Origin: JAJTYI01 sp964420145
GTDB lineage: Bacteria > Patescibacteriota > Dojkabacteria > B142 > OLB20
Assembly: GCA_964420145.1 (NCBI GenBank)
Contig: CAYQRB010000042.1
Location: 1 to 5,938 of the forward strand
DNA length: 5,938 bases
Reading direction: 5' to 3'
Both the position numbers and the translations under genes were made by a program. Positions 5,813-5,938 of this stretch are shown here, one piece after another; position 1 is the first letter of the stretch, and each line of letters begins with the position of its first letter. The notes below the pieces were generated by a model. That model saw only the letters and a list, made by a program, of their open reading frames with translations, was not told the DNA's origin and made no database searches.

Positions 5813-5938
5813 GAATCAAAAGAGGAAAAGTTAAAAATCAAAAACACAAAGATACTCTTAAACAAACAAAGGGGTTTCGACTCTCTTACTCCAAACTTTA
5901 TCGTAGAGCCAAAGAAGCTCTGTTACATGCAGGTCAGT
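5809..5938 (+). CDS. rplT: 50S ribosomal protein L20, 3'-truncated by window edge
   Basis: The first 43 codons of bL20 are present before the window ends. MRIKRGKVKNQKHKDTLKQTKGFRLSYSKLYRRAKEALLHAGQ follows the family pattern of KRG, then HKK-LK-AKG-R, then KQA---AGQ. L20 binds 23S rRNA early in large-subunit assembly and represses the infC-rpmI-rplT mRNA in E. coli and B. subtilis; no such leader structure was identified here. The start shares ATGA with the end of rpmI, consistent with translational coupling. The order infC-rpmI-rplT is strongly conserved in bacteria and supports all three calls. Confidence 0.95.
   Translation, partial: MRIKRGKVKNQKHKDTLKQTKGFRLSYSKLYRRAKEALLHAGQ

Noticed and set aside
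5518..5865. Minus-strand ORF of 115 codons across infC, rpmI and rplT
   Set aside because: It is antisense to three confidently identified genes, and its Phe/Leu-rich composition is the mirror of their lysine-rich codons.
1..5938. Alternative genetic code (UGA as Gly or Trp)
   Set aside because: clpP, the thrS-like gene and rpmI all end at TGA exactly where the families end, and no in-frame TGA interrupts a gene.
1..5938. Mobile element, CRISPR array or phage genes
   Set aside because: No transposase or integrase motifs, no regularly spaced direct repeats and no terminal inverted repeats were seen; apart from the DUF192 gene, the content is core housekeeping.

Overview
The window is AT-rich bacterial DNA carrying, all on the + strand: the 3' part of mutL, a membrane-anchored DUF192 gene, a 356-base gap, clpP, a tRNA-Val(GAC), a threonyl-tRNA synthetase-like gene, infC, rpmI and the start of rplT. 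TGA is used as a stop by clpP, the thrS-like gene and rpmI, so the standard bacterial code applies, not code 4 or 25. No start codon has a recognisable Shine-Dalgarno sequence. The compact layout, overlapping genes, absence of an encoded tRNA CCA end and divergent ribosomal and initiation-factor sequences suggest a Candidate Phyla Radiation (Patescibacteria) genome. That placement is inference; no phylogeny was run.

Left block (1-2158): mutL, a mismatch-repair ATPase with the endonuclease motif of MutH-less bacteria, overlaps by 35 bases an N-terminally anchored DUF192 protein. A noncoding stretch follows, with a strong intrinsic terminator (about 2383-2413). A promoter-like sequence lies about 80 bases before it, so a short stand-alone RNA is possible. 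A second promoter-like sequence (2454-2482) fits clpP.

Right block (2515-5938): clpP has an intact Ser-His-Asp triad. The tRNA-Val gene sits between clpP and the thrS-like gene, only 22 bases before the latter's ATG. Next comes the conserved arrangement thrS-infC-rpmI-rplT, with short or negative spacing and no terminator, so it is probably one translation-related operon.

The most interesting item is the thrS-like gene. It keeps every recognisable editing-site residue (HxxxH and CxxxH) and the anticodon-binding domain. It lacks the TGS domain and has lost two of three zinc ligands and the motif 2 and motif 3 arginines needed for aminoacylation. It looks like a ThrRS relative reduced to editing and tRNA binding, lying in the ancestral thrS position. 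The second is infC, which has no ATG, GTG or usable TTG before its conserved N-domain and so probably starts at ATT or ATA, recalling the AUU start of E. coli infC.
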